64,000 nucleotides of DNA, taken from Anthonomus grandis grandis. Its lineage: Eukaryota; Arthropoda; Insecta; Coleoptera; Curculionidae. Location: the NCBI RefSeq assembly GCF_022605725.1, contig NC_065551.1, positions 20,894,001 through 20,958,000 on the forward strand, in the 5' to 3' direction. How positions within the stretch are numbered: the stretch's first letter is position 1; every line of letters starts with the position of its first letter. Shown one piece after another: positions 25,195 to 35,699 of the stretch. Below the pieces are notes generated by a model that saw nothing but the letters and a program-made list of their open reading frames with translations, did not search any database and was not told where the DNA came from. The position numbers were made by a program, and so were the translations under genes.

Positions 25195-25590
25195 TTCTGC
25201 CAAAAATACTCTATAAAAGGGAATTTGCAAATGTTGCGTATGTGCTATGTATTGACTTCATTCAACGACAATTGCACTTATAATGAAAAGATATCACGTT
25301 ATTATTCATTGGATGCTGGATTAGTATTTGCAACCTTTTCTGTGTTCCTCAGATGACAAATGCAATCCTTGATATTATGGGTTTAGATATTAACAGTTAA
25401 ATGCACTCCGCAAACAACTTTGCTCTTTCGATCTCTTAGGTTTGTGATGAAGTTCTTCCTCTTTTTTGGGGACTGGTAATCTAGGTACCTCTTTTAGAAA
25501 CTTCTGTGACTTCATACATTTGTAGGTTATCTCCCTCCAGCCTTGTCATCATTGAGAGATTTTTTTTCACTGTTGTTTATTCGTCAGTTC
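25195..25590. other. Short AT-rich stretch without recognised features
   Basis: Upstream hAT sequence on the minus strand fades here, and I see no further catalytic motif. Confidence 0.35.
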
Positions 25591-26070
25591 GCTTGTTAAT
25601 TGTTGAGATCGGATCTTTACAAGGTTCAGATTCGTGAGTATTGTTCTCACATATGGAGTTCTGCACCCAAACACATTTTAAAACTGCTTGATTGCATCCA
25701 GAAGAGGGTCTTATGAGAGATCCAGAGATAACTAGAACCTTGGACAGTTTGACGCATAGAAGGAAGATGGCGGACCTTACTCTCTTTTATCGATACCATC
25801 ACGGTAAATGCTCTTTCGAACCGCTTCATATTATTCCAGCTTGAGCCTTACACGCATGATCTACTCGACAGGCAGAGGCGACTTATGAATATCGATTTTA
25901 TCTGCCAACGCCTTGTATATCGAGGCTCTGTTTTATGGAGAAGTACAAGTCTATGGAATCAACTCCTAATAGAAAAATATCCACAGGCACCTTCGTATTA
26001 CTGTTGCTACTCGTGATACTCGAGTACCATACAATTTGCCCTTTTATGTCAGTGTATTCCGTAAACAAAA
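25590..26070 (+). mobile_element. LINE C-terminal fragment
   Basis: On the plus strand, across stops, it encodes HIWSSAPKHILKLLDCIQKR followed by a basic stretch. Then comes FICQRLVYRGSVLWRSTSLW and NQLL, the usual end of jockey-type RT proteins (a SF..RT..LWN.LP pattern). It is 5'-truncated and decayed. Minus-strand frames here are shadows. Confidence 0.6.
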
Positions 26071-26074
26071 AAAT

Positions 26075-27250
26075 CAGGTCAGCGTAACATATAATGCATC
26101 CAATAATCACGGTTACACGTTGGTCATTGCTGTTATCTGTGATTTGAGTTAAAACGTCATACAATGTTGTAATCCGTGAATTATGACAAGGAGCCGACGT
26201 TAATTTTAGTACGGGGCGAAATAAGAACAGTAAAATCTTACTTTGCTAATCCTGTTAACAAATTTTATTGGTTGCAAGCAAAATGGGATATAGCATATAT
26301 ACTTATTACGACGTTGGAAAAAGCAGGACTTCCTTTTTCTTCTGTAATGGTACTAATATGGGATTAACTTCAAAATGAGAGAGACAGTCTAGTAGTCTTA
26401 CAATGTTTATAAACTATTTTTATCAGTACATAGTCACTAGATTTCTTTACCAAATGGACGTGAGTGCTGACGTGCTTAACGGCGTCATGAATCTTAGACA
26501 CTCTCAGAACGTTCAGGTTGATTTTAAACCAAGGCAGTCCAATTAGTTTTGCCCAATAGTGGACATTTATTGGAACTAAGTCGAAATGTCAATGGATAGT
26601 AATTTTGGTCAATCCAATGGACTTCAAGTGAAATTTATCCAATAGAATTTGATTGACCTGACAAAAGATTTACGTAAGTTAGTGGATAGATTTTCTTAAG
26701 AAGCCTTGGACTCTTACCTTGATAGGTATGTAAGGTGTTCATCTATGATTGAAAAAATGTTTCTTAATCAAATTTCTTAATCCCATGGTTTAAAAAAGAA
26801 TTTGAATTGGAAAAGCAATGCCATCCGACGTTGCAGTATGGTAACTATAGGACTCTTTTAGCCACTAGAATCAAATGACAGCAAAAATGTAGACAATAAG
26901 GATGAAATTGAGGCATCAGAATATACACTAATTCTTATCTTGGAGGTCAGAAATTAAATTTGAATCGTCAATGTCGTAGCAGCGTTGATGATTCAAGATA
27001 CTCGATGTTGGTAGCCAACGTTTTAAACCTTAAAATCTGGGTTATACTGATGTTGGTAATCTAATACATTGAATACGCGTGATGATTTTAAGGAATAATG
27101 TTAGAAGGTTTGTTCTCACAGCAGTAAGAAACCAGTTTTCGACAAATAAACATGCGCAATAGAGTAAAATGCGATCACACAGAAACTTCTGACCGGTCTC
27201 AAATCAGGTTTGATGTTCTTACACAAATTGTGATCGTCATCTGATAGTCA
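26075..27250. other. Intronic DNA without recognised features
   Basis: I recognise no protein motif. Around 26530-26700 loosely repeated words (CCAATAG, CAATGGA) occur, possibly an old repeat. Confidence 0.35.
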
Positions 27251-27376
27251 AACTTGTTTTCGGATTTATTTCAAGTAAAGTGTCAAATAATTCGTGTAGC
27301 GAATCAGCGCCGATCGTCTAAATCTGTATATTGTATTTTAAATTGTTGGAATAGTCGAAAAACACACATTAAGGAA

Positions 27377-28354
27377 ATGGGTGACTTTGAATCGTCGAAA
27401 GAATCTGAATTATCAGAATTTTCTTATTCCGATACAGACTTAGAAGATCTAATTGAAGAACGGATAAGGTCCAAAAATCAAAACTATTTAGACGAAACTC
27501 TGTCCCAATTTAATAGACTTAGATATTCTCGACCATTTTAGAGTAAGCCCTGAAGTAGCAAACAATATTTCTGAACGATTTGAAGCTAGTGAATACTATA
27601 ACCAACAGGCGGGACCCTATGGTAAATTAATCCTTCGACAATATGTTTATGTTTTTTTGTGGTATGGAGGCCATCAGACGGCTAGTTTTCGCGATGTAGC
27701 AGATAAAGTTAATATTGCCATTAGTGTTCTGCATAAAACTATTAAAAGTATGACTTATTTTCTAAGCAACTGTGCACCTGAGTTAATTATATGTCCCAAT
27801 AGGCAGGAGAAACAGGAAATAGAACAATGTTTACGTCATAAAAATAGATTTCCGGGAATTATCGGACTAATAGACGGAATACATATTAAAATAGATAAAC
27901 CTCAAAATGATTCCGACTCCTATATTAACAGGAAAGGATTATATTCAATTCAGGTGAGCTTAGTGTATTTTTACTTTTATTTTTCTTTTCAGGTGCATCT
28001 GGTGTGTGATCACAATCTTCGAATTAGAAACATATTCGCAGGATATCCAGGTTCGGTGCATAATGCCAGAGTGTTAAGAACATCTCCAATATGTCATACA
28101 CTAGAAGAAAGGTGTGAAGAATTTCACCTACTAGGTGATAATGCGTATCCCCGTTCAAAACATCTGTTAACACAATTTTAATACTCAATTTACATAATTT
28201 AGAATTGCAAGATGGGATTTTAGAACAAAATCAAGAAAATCGAGAATCTGCTGAAGAACCAACAATTCCAGTTCCAGATAAGTTAAACCAGGATGTTCCA
28301 GAAGCTGAGGCCATAGAAAAACGTAATGATTTGATTAATATACTCAGGCAATAA
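27377..28354 (+). pseudogene. PIF/Harbinger transposase (HARBI1-like), broken
   Basis: Harbinger transposases are DDE nucleases that move their own element. The best start is ATG at 27377 (MGDFESSKESELSEFSYSDT, acidic N-terminus). A frameshift near 27520 moves reading into the frame holding FRVSPEVANN, then LWYGGHQTASFRDVADKV (helix-turn-helix region). FPGIIGLIDGIHIKI (first Asp), VCDHNLRIRNIFAGYPGSVH (second Asp region) and LLGDNAYP follow. After a stop at 28179-28181, the reading resumes near 28196 and ends in EAIEKRNDLINILRQ at 28352-28354, the typical C-terminus. The block that should carry the third acidic residue is missing, so an internal deletion is likely. A 39-nt GTGAGC...TTTCAG segment lies at 27954-27992. 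Confidence 0.8.
27954..27992 (+). other. Candidate 39-nt in-frame mini-intron
   Basis: This segment starts GTGAGCTTAG, has a pyrimidine-rich end and closes with TTTTCAG. Removing it joins YSIQ directly to VHLVCDHNL, as in HARBI1-like proteins, and keeps the frame. It is unusually short for an intron, and the frame is open through it, so it may also be a small duplication. Confidence 0.4.
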
Positions 28355-28359
28355 AACAG

Positions 28360-30475
28360 AACTTTAATTGGTTATAACTTCACTCGTCAGGCAGTTAAAT
28401 ACCCGCAATATTTAAGTTTAGTAAAAACGTACATGTAAGAAAGTCAGTAATGTTCCAGTATTGATAAGATAAGGCTTCGACAAAATGGTGGCAGGGATTA
28501 ATTAATGAAATAAATTTGTTGTTTCTAATTTTTAATCACAGAAATGGATATATATCTATGTGTACAGTTTAAGTATAAATTTTATTTGTATCATATACAT
28601 TTAAATAAAAATATAGGTTTATGTAACGTAACAAATAGTGGTATTGTAGGAGTTGTAATATTTTACACATGCCCATTAAGAATGGTTTGGAAACATTAGT
28701 CTTAAATCTGTTAGAAATTTGCAGTGAGAACCAACCTAGAGTATCTGGTTTCGAATTCATTTCCATACATCTACATCATTTCAGTGAATTTTTTTTAAAT
28801 TATCCTCCAATACTAATAGGCTAATAACCATTGATAAATTTATAGTTATTACATTACTATTTAATAGTAGTAACATCTCAAGGTTGGCTCGATGTTGCAA
28901 GTATTGTCGTTGGTCGTGAATCTTACACTTTATAACGTCTAACTAACGTTAATCAAGTCGTTCCTTGACGTCTGATAAAAGTTGTGTCAGTATTAACCAA
29001 CTAAAGAACCAAATAATAAGTGAGGGAATTCCGCAGAGATGACAATCAGTTGCCGGGAAACGTTAAAATAAAGTTACAAAGAAGTTCTAGTTTATCTATA
29101 TCCCCGACCAAAGACCGTTCTTTATTTAACGCTGCAACTTTAGAATGCTAAGTGGCGTTCTAATTGTTATTTTATATGTATACAGTATTGTATGTTAATC
29201 TGTTTGCGGGAATAAATAGCAGTGTGATAATATGGTTTGCACGACGTTGCGAATTTGCATCTTAGACGGCAAGGCGCAGCTCCGTTCTGAATTAATTTGT
29301 CAATTCTGTTTTCTTTTCTGCTGATGCCTGGGAGAGGGACGGAATAATACATTACGAAATGATTGGTCGGAATGCCACGGAGGAGACGTAAATTCGTCTC
29401 GTGTGACGACTTAATCACATCGATCTTATGAATAGGTGACAGATCTAGTTTGTGAAATAACATGCTTGGGCATGGCTTCTTGACTTTAAAAATCTCGGAA
29501 AAAATAACTAAACTGTTATATTAAAAACCAGACTTTCCTATAAAAACATTTTTATAAAATGAGTAACCCGGTAAAGTGAAGTAACACAGAGCCAATGTCT
29601 GATGAGTCTACTTAGAAAGTAAACATCAGATTACGCCAGTCCATTCCCGGTATTATATCCCCCGATGAGAATTCGATTTCGCAAATTTCCGTGAATTTTG
29701 TCGCCTTCTAATTATAAACGGTGAAAATAAAAATGTCTGATTTTCCAGGCCGTAACAAAGAGACGGCATGGCGACGAAAATTCCTGACGCTTGGCACCGC
29801 GTGTGGGAAACCAGAGCTTTATCGGTTTATTTATGCTTTACGGCTCTGGCTGCTATTTTGGCATCCAATCTTGAAACATATAAGAGAGAAATAGGTTGTT
29901 TGTAAGAAGGATTTATTTTTTTATATATAAAACCTCGATTTCGGAATGTACCTGTTAATCTTATTTAGGCGCACAAAAATTATTCCTTAAAACAAGGAAA
30001 AATATATTCTTGTATATTCAATTTTGCTTCTCCTCAGTAAGAGTAATCTTAGATCACAGTGCTGACCTTGTTGACTTTGACGTTGACTCTCTTTTTCTTT
30101 CTCTAAATTTGCAGGCCTTGCAGGGTCTTTTTAGTCTACACAGTATATTATCTGAAGTATTTTGGTCTTTTGTCAACGATGCTATTATCGAGCAAAAGTT
30201 TCCTAATTTTATTAATATACTAGAGAAGTGTTTTTCTGGAAAAGTTTACTGTAAGATTTGATCAATCCAAATGGGAGAAAATCTAGCGCTTTTAGCACAA
30301 GCATATAAGCAGTATGTTGGTGCCCATTTTAAAAATTACATGGTTTTATACAGATGTCTTGGATTACGGGTGTGGTACCGTCTGCTTTATCAGAACATGA
30401 AAACTATTTTATTTATTGTAAACTTAAACATTAAGAATACTAAAATTATACAAAGGGTGAGAATATATTAAAGAA
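28360..30475. other. Intronic DNA without recognised genes
   Basis: The open frames at 28569-28766 (minus), 29167-29463 (minus) and 30010-30471 (plus) have no product I recognise. Between about 29570 and 29870 the DNA is richer in G+C and non-repetitive, with GCACCGCGTGTGGG, and could be a regulatory element. Confidence 0.35.
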
Positions 30476-30479
30476 CTCC

Positions 30480-31060
30480 TCTGATCCCCTAAATGGATTT
30501 AACATCAAACTCTTTAAACTGTTAAAAACAAAAATCCTTTAAAAATAATAAAACAGAAAAAGAGAAATCATAAGTAACAAGGGCAATTAAAATATCTGCG
30601 AAAAAATCTTTTTTAGATTTTTACATACTCTGAAAAAATATAATCCGTCAAAGTTTATATATAACCTTTTAATTAAATACAGGTCTATATACCAAAAGGT
30701 TATCAAAACAGCAAAGAGGGCATTCTATTATAATAAAGTTTGTAATTAAAAAAATTAATCAAAAGAAATTCGAGAGCATGAAATTCTCCTGCAGAAACTT
30801 AAAACCTATAATTTTGGCACACGTAGTCTTCAGATAATAAAATTCTATCTGGAAGGGAGACATCAATCGGTGAACTTCTCTCGTGTGTAGTCAGCAGGGG
30901 ATGATATTACAATTGGTGTACCACAAGGATCAAGTCTAGGCCCTATGCTGTTTTTAATTTCTATTAATTATCTACCACCTATTGACTCTGTTGCAAAATA
31001 TACCATTTTTGCTGATGAGTGTCGCTTCGTGTATACTCTCCACTTGTTTCTTTAGAGGGT
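30480..31060 (+). mobile_element. LINE fragment with GVPQGS and catalytic-box remains
   Basis: On the plus strand, a basic linker (YRSIYQKVIKTAKRAFYYN near 30680-30740) is followed by FGTRSLQIIKFYLEGRHQSV. ITIGVPQGSSLGPMLFLI and IFADEC then follow, the last being the FADDC/T catalytic box with Asp to Glu. This is jockey-like non-LTR RT. The segment between linker and RT motif B is deleted, and stops are present. Confidence 0.65.
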
Positions 31061-31064
31061 TCTG

Positions 31065-31860
31065 TGGCGGCGCAGGAGTGAGTGCAACAGTGATTCTGCA
31101 GCAATGGGCCTGTTATGAATGCAAATAAAACCGTTATAATAGTGTTCACTATGAGGGAGCTGAGCCAAATGGAGTCAACAAAGAACATTTCATTAAAATC
31201 CAGATGGACTCCAGGATCTTGCAGTGAGGTATATATAACATCTCATAACAGGTTATGAACACCCAAGTGAACCATCCTGTAACTGAGGAAATAAACAATA
31301 AACCAATTACAGCAAGCAAAGCACTCTTACTCACTTAGTCCTACGTACTAAGATGTAGCATTATAGGATCTGTAAAGCCTCCGATATCGCCGTACCAAGG
31401 AGCCGTTTTATTCCTGGTATAGTGTGATTGAATATTACCATGGGTTCTTTCACAATTTTCTTTAACGAATAGAAGATCAAGACGAAGTAAGAATTCTTAG
31501 TTCTCTGAAATGTAAACTGCAGCACTCTATAGTTGAGATTAGCAATCACTCTTACATATTTGCGTGGTAAGGTAAATATAGTTTTAACATATGAGCAGAG
31601 GGACTTCAAAAGTATCCAAAATATGCAGCCCTGAGCGTGCAACAGAAACGTTTCTGTTACTTATATACTGAGGTGAACAAATTTTGTACTAGGAATATAT
31701 GCATCTTGATGACTTAAGTGAGGGTTTCCCAACACGGAAGGTAAATCCCAAATTCAAAGTATCTAACACCAAGAAAAGTTAAAACTTCATCCAGAGACTC
31801 GGCCTTAACTACAATCTCTAAGGGAAAAAAATATTTGTTCAGCTTTATCCTGATTCAAGC
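31065..31860. other. Unassigned stretch between two opposed LINE fragments
   Basis: The minus-strand frame 31361-31642 may be a decayed C-terminus of the LINE to its right, but no signature residue supports it. Nothing else is seen. Confidence 0.3.
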
Positions 31861-31864
31861 TTAC

Positions 31865-32560
31865 TTAATTTGATTCTGCCCATCTCCTGCAGGTCACTGT
31901 AATATCCAGGTTGAATAGGCTGCTAGCAGCAATCAAGGATATTGTGTCATCAGCATTAAGATGAAGTACAGAGCCAGGGAGCGGGAGATAGCTGGGAAGA
32001 TAATTGACATACACTAGAAAGAAAATAGGCCCAAGAACATTACCCTGTAGCATGCCATATTTTATCAGTAAACTCTGTGAGCAAACATTGGATTCCTGCC
32101 TGTTGAATAGGAAAGGAGCAAGATAACACTAATAAATATCAAATCTATAATAGGTGAGTTTTTGAAGAATTATACTATGCTCAGCACAATCTAAAGCTTT
32201 TGACAAATCGTCAAATGTTGCCCAAAAGTGGAAAGTGCGCTAAAAACATTCCAGAATCTTGTCACGCAGGTCTTTGACCGCTGTATCCGTTTAACGTTGG
32301 TCTCTAAATTTATGTTGCCTAACATAAAACAATGAATTATGCAAAGTGGTAACCTTCCATTTATCTCTTCAGTAAGGTCTCAAAGATTTTACCAAAATTT
32401 GGGGCGAAAAAAATGAACCGATAATTCTCGGGGTCCATCTTATATTCTTTTTTATGTATGGCTATGACTTTTGCCACTTCAAGACAATCAAGGAAAATAT
32501 TGTTATTAGAAGCTTTAATGACATTCCACATAGCTTGAGGTGAATTATCAGCTTTAGTTA
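31865..32560 (-). mobile_element. LINE RT fragment, opposite strand
   Basis: On the minus strand, from right to left: LEVAKVIAIHKKEYKMDPEN and YRFIFF (near 32380-32490, RT motif 1), then DDLSKALDCAEHSIILQKLT (near 32150-32215, motif A). QGNVLGPIFFLVYVNYLPS with LNADDTISLI (31930-32053, motif B and catalytic box) follow. Order and direction are right for one copy with frameshifts. The end at 31865 is where the open frame stops. Confidence 0.7.
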
Positions 32561-32564
32561 TAAA

Positions 32565-34145
32565 TATATCATTTGCCTCTTTTTTTTTACATAAATTTTC
32601 CTTCAGTACTTAGTGCTACAGCTCCTCACAGTTTCACCAGACACTAAGTCGGGATGTTTCTGGTTAATTTCTCTTAAAAGGCAACATTTATCATTCATTT
32701 GGCTCGAAGAATTATCAAATGTTATTGATGGCCCTTATCTTCTACCTGTGTTAACTGATTTGGATTTCAATTCAAATGAACCTAGGTAGACATCAGTAAG
32801 GGATTCCACAAAGAATGTGAAGGAGACATGAAAATCATCAGACTTACGATGCATATAATTCCAATTTATTGACATTTCTACAGATCAGTAGCTGAAAAAA
32901 TGACGTTAGCTCAAGTCTCTTATAGGACGATAGCTGATACGTGCAGTACCACCCATTCTTAAGGCGCCCTCCTTCAATTAAAAGAAAATTCTCAAATGGT
33001 CTGACAAAGAGACATCACCAACAGCGGCTACATAATATCATAAATTTGGAATATTTATGAGTCTAAGGTTAACAAATAGACAGTTTCCAAATCCATTAAT
33101 TTTATCAATAATGTTCACTTGCGTAGTTCTTACGTGGCAATAAGGGCGCCCCTTAAGTAGGATGCGCTATTTTGTGTTTTTTTTTTTTATTATTTGTATT
33201 CGATATGCCTATTTCTTTTTATTTTTCAATAATTATTGACAGTTGTTGTGAACAAAACCGTTGTTATAGTAATTCTGAGGTCAAAAAAAAAGAACTATGC
33301 ACATTGCCGCGTTATGTCGTGCCGTGGTTTAAGCCTGATGCTCGAACACTGTACAGACGTTCACATTTATACATATAATGAGGAAATAACATGTTCTAAT
33401 ATCTGTCATTGGAGAACTCAGTTGTTTATGAATGTTTTTGGTCTTTTTTTTCAAATTTATTTTTGCCTCTTTTTTTACTGCCTTAAAATTGGCTACAAAT
33501 TACATTCCTTTGCAATTTCTATAGCTATTATATTATCAGTTCATTAAGGTATATTTCATATACCTGCATATATTAAAAGTAAATTAAAAATAGATTTATT
33601 TAATAACGATATTGTTTACGGCACTAACAGTAAAACAAAGGTGTGCCTAATCCATCCATGCCTGCTTAAACACATTAATTTAAAAATCTATTAAATATTT
33701 GAATAATTTGCCAAGAAGATTTCCAAATGTATTTTAAGTCATTGATGGGTATTTAATTAGTAAAATAACACGTTTTGGACAAACAAGTTTAGGAGTTTAT
33801 GATTTATTACCCGAAAAAAAATCTTATGAGTTTTTTAAATAATTTGTCTTACCCTGTATACGAAAACCAAAACAAACAGCTGCCTGGCAAGAAAAATTCC
33901 AAATATTTCGGCAATTTAAAAATCTTTACCTGATCGGCAGACAAAACGATTTTTTTGACCTTTTTGAACGAAAATAACTGGAATGTTTTTGAATTCAATC
34001 AGGTAATAAATTGAACGTAAAGAGCTCCACGGGGAGGATGTATATATATTTAAATCTGGGAAATATTTAAAATTGTTCGATTTTAAGATTTTAGTAATTT
34101 TATTTTTAATTTTTAAAGCTTTCATAATTGACCATAGTAACAACT
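32565..34145. other. Intronic DNA, mostly unassigned
   Basis: The first few hundred bases may be the 5' continuation of the minus-strand LINE. The overlapping frames at 33172-33547 have no recognisable product. At about 33850-33857 TACCCTGTATA resembles a lone CAGGGTA-type transposon tip. Confidence 0.3.
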
Positions 34146-34149
34146 TGAA

Positions 34150-34981
34150 AATATCTTTTCAAATGTTAATAAAATAAATATGCAAGGCGAAAAGCTGGAC
34201 ATTCGTCAATCTGCGCGTAATTTAGGACTTTTAATTGATTTTGAGCTAAATTTTGAGAAGCATGTTAAGAATCTAATACAAAAAACTTATGTATCTCTAA
34301 AATAACTATACAATAGCCGAGATATTTTAAATATTCATTTAAAATGGAAATTATCTCGGTACTCTCCCACTTTAATTACGCAGACTTTGTTTATGGTAGT
34401 GTGGCTTTGTAAAACTTGTGTTGCCGTTTTATATTTAACCTAAGAAAATATGATAGGGTCAAATAGAAGGCTCCTTCACCTGGGTACACCTTTTAATAAA
34501 ATTATGAATTGTGAAAACAATATTGCTTCATCTTTTAAAATAAAAATTACAACCAATTCAAATATTCATTCTATAAATAAAAGGAATAAGGATAAGTTTA
34601 TCATCCCTAAGCACTAGACCGCATGCTATAAAGCAACAATATACAATTTTTTTCTCTGCCTTCTAATATCCTATAATTTAAAACAAGCAAGTTTAAGTAG
34701 ATATGCATTAAAGTCTCAAATTTTTAAAAGATGAGTAGAGAATAATTATGATTTGGCCCATTGCTAGCGCTTTTGCTGATTCCCAGGGATTGAAATATGC
34801 AAGGAAGTTTATAAGAAATATTTAAGGACTGTTTGTAATTTAGATTAAAATAATCCATTGGTGGTTAAGTTTAAGTAGCCATAGGCTAGACTTTGCTTTC
34901 TTGAAATATTATTGTAATCACTTTTAAAATTTTAATATTTTTAATTTGATTTAATAAAAGACGATTATTATTATTATTATT
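34150..34981 (+). mobile_element. LINE C-terminus and 3' end with TTA tail
   Basis: On the plus strand across stops: LDIRQSARNLGLLIDFELNF and EKHVKNLIQKTY (the LG..D..L.W..HI region after the RT catalytic box), then WKLSRYSPTLITQTLF and FNKIMNCENN-like remains. The piece ends in a short (TTA)n run at 34964-34981, a normal tail for insect jockey/I-type LINEs. Both the order and the tail support a 5'-truncated copy. Confidence 0.65.
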
Positions 34982-35379
34982 AACATTAATTCTGGCCGTC
35001 TTTCGCTGACGAACTGAAATTTCCTACAAACTCAAGTTCAAGTTTATTCAAGTATTCTAGTAATACAATAGGACAAACAGCAATTATTTCCAACACAATA
35101 TTTATACTAAAAGAATTTTATTTTATTAGCATCAAGAAAAATGAAAAAAAAACAATCCAACAGCTTAAAGTTAAGATCAATCATTTTAACAAAAATAAGT
35201 ACGTATTAAAAAAAACAAAAATGACAAAGAAAGCTATCTAAATCCCACAGTTTGTTACATCCAGTGTATACAATGACGAAAAGATTAGCCTATTTAACAA
35301 TAAAATACAATAATTTACAATAACATTTAAAAATAACTAAAATAACAGTAAGACTACCTAGCCATAGAAAACACCAACA

Positions 35380-35695
35380 CAATGCTGCAAATACACTTGA
35401 CTATCGGTATTGCGGACAACCCGGAATGCCGATGGTGCTGTGAGGAGGATGAAACCGTTGACCATGTAGTCGGGGAGTGCCCAGCACTCACGCGCGCCAG
35501 GTTCAAATACTTGGGTAACACTATCAGTGTACCGAGCGACTTTAAGTCCTTCAGACCAGAGAGCCTTATAGGTTTCTCTAAGGCCGTTGGGCTCTGATAA
35601 CCCCCGGTGGGGCATGACGGGTCCATCAGGAGACCTATATGCACAACTGCCTTGGCAGCCCACTGTTTCGTCAATTCAGTCAATTCAATACACTT
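35380..35695 (+). mobile_element. Fragment of a different LINE: C-terminal Cys motif
   Basis: The plus-strand frame 35382-35597 encodes NPECRWCCEEDETVDHVVGE, then CPALTRARFKYLG. This CxxC-x-H-x-C zinc-finger-like block is typical of the end of R1/I/LOA-type non-LTR proteins that carry an RNase H region. The stop at 35595-35597 is followed by a G+C-rich 3' part (CCCCGGTGGGGCATGACGGG) that looks like the element's 3' UTR. It is much richer in G+C than its surroundings, and its 5' part is absent. Confidence 0.6.
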
Positions 35696-35699
35696 GACA

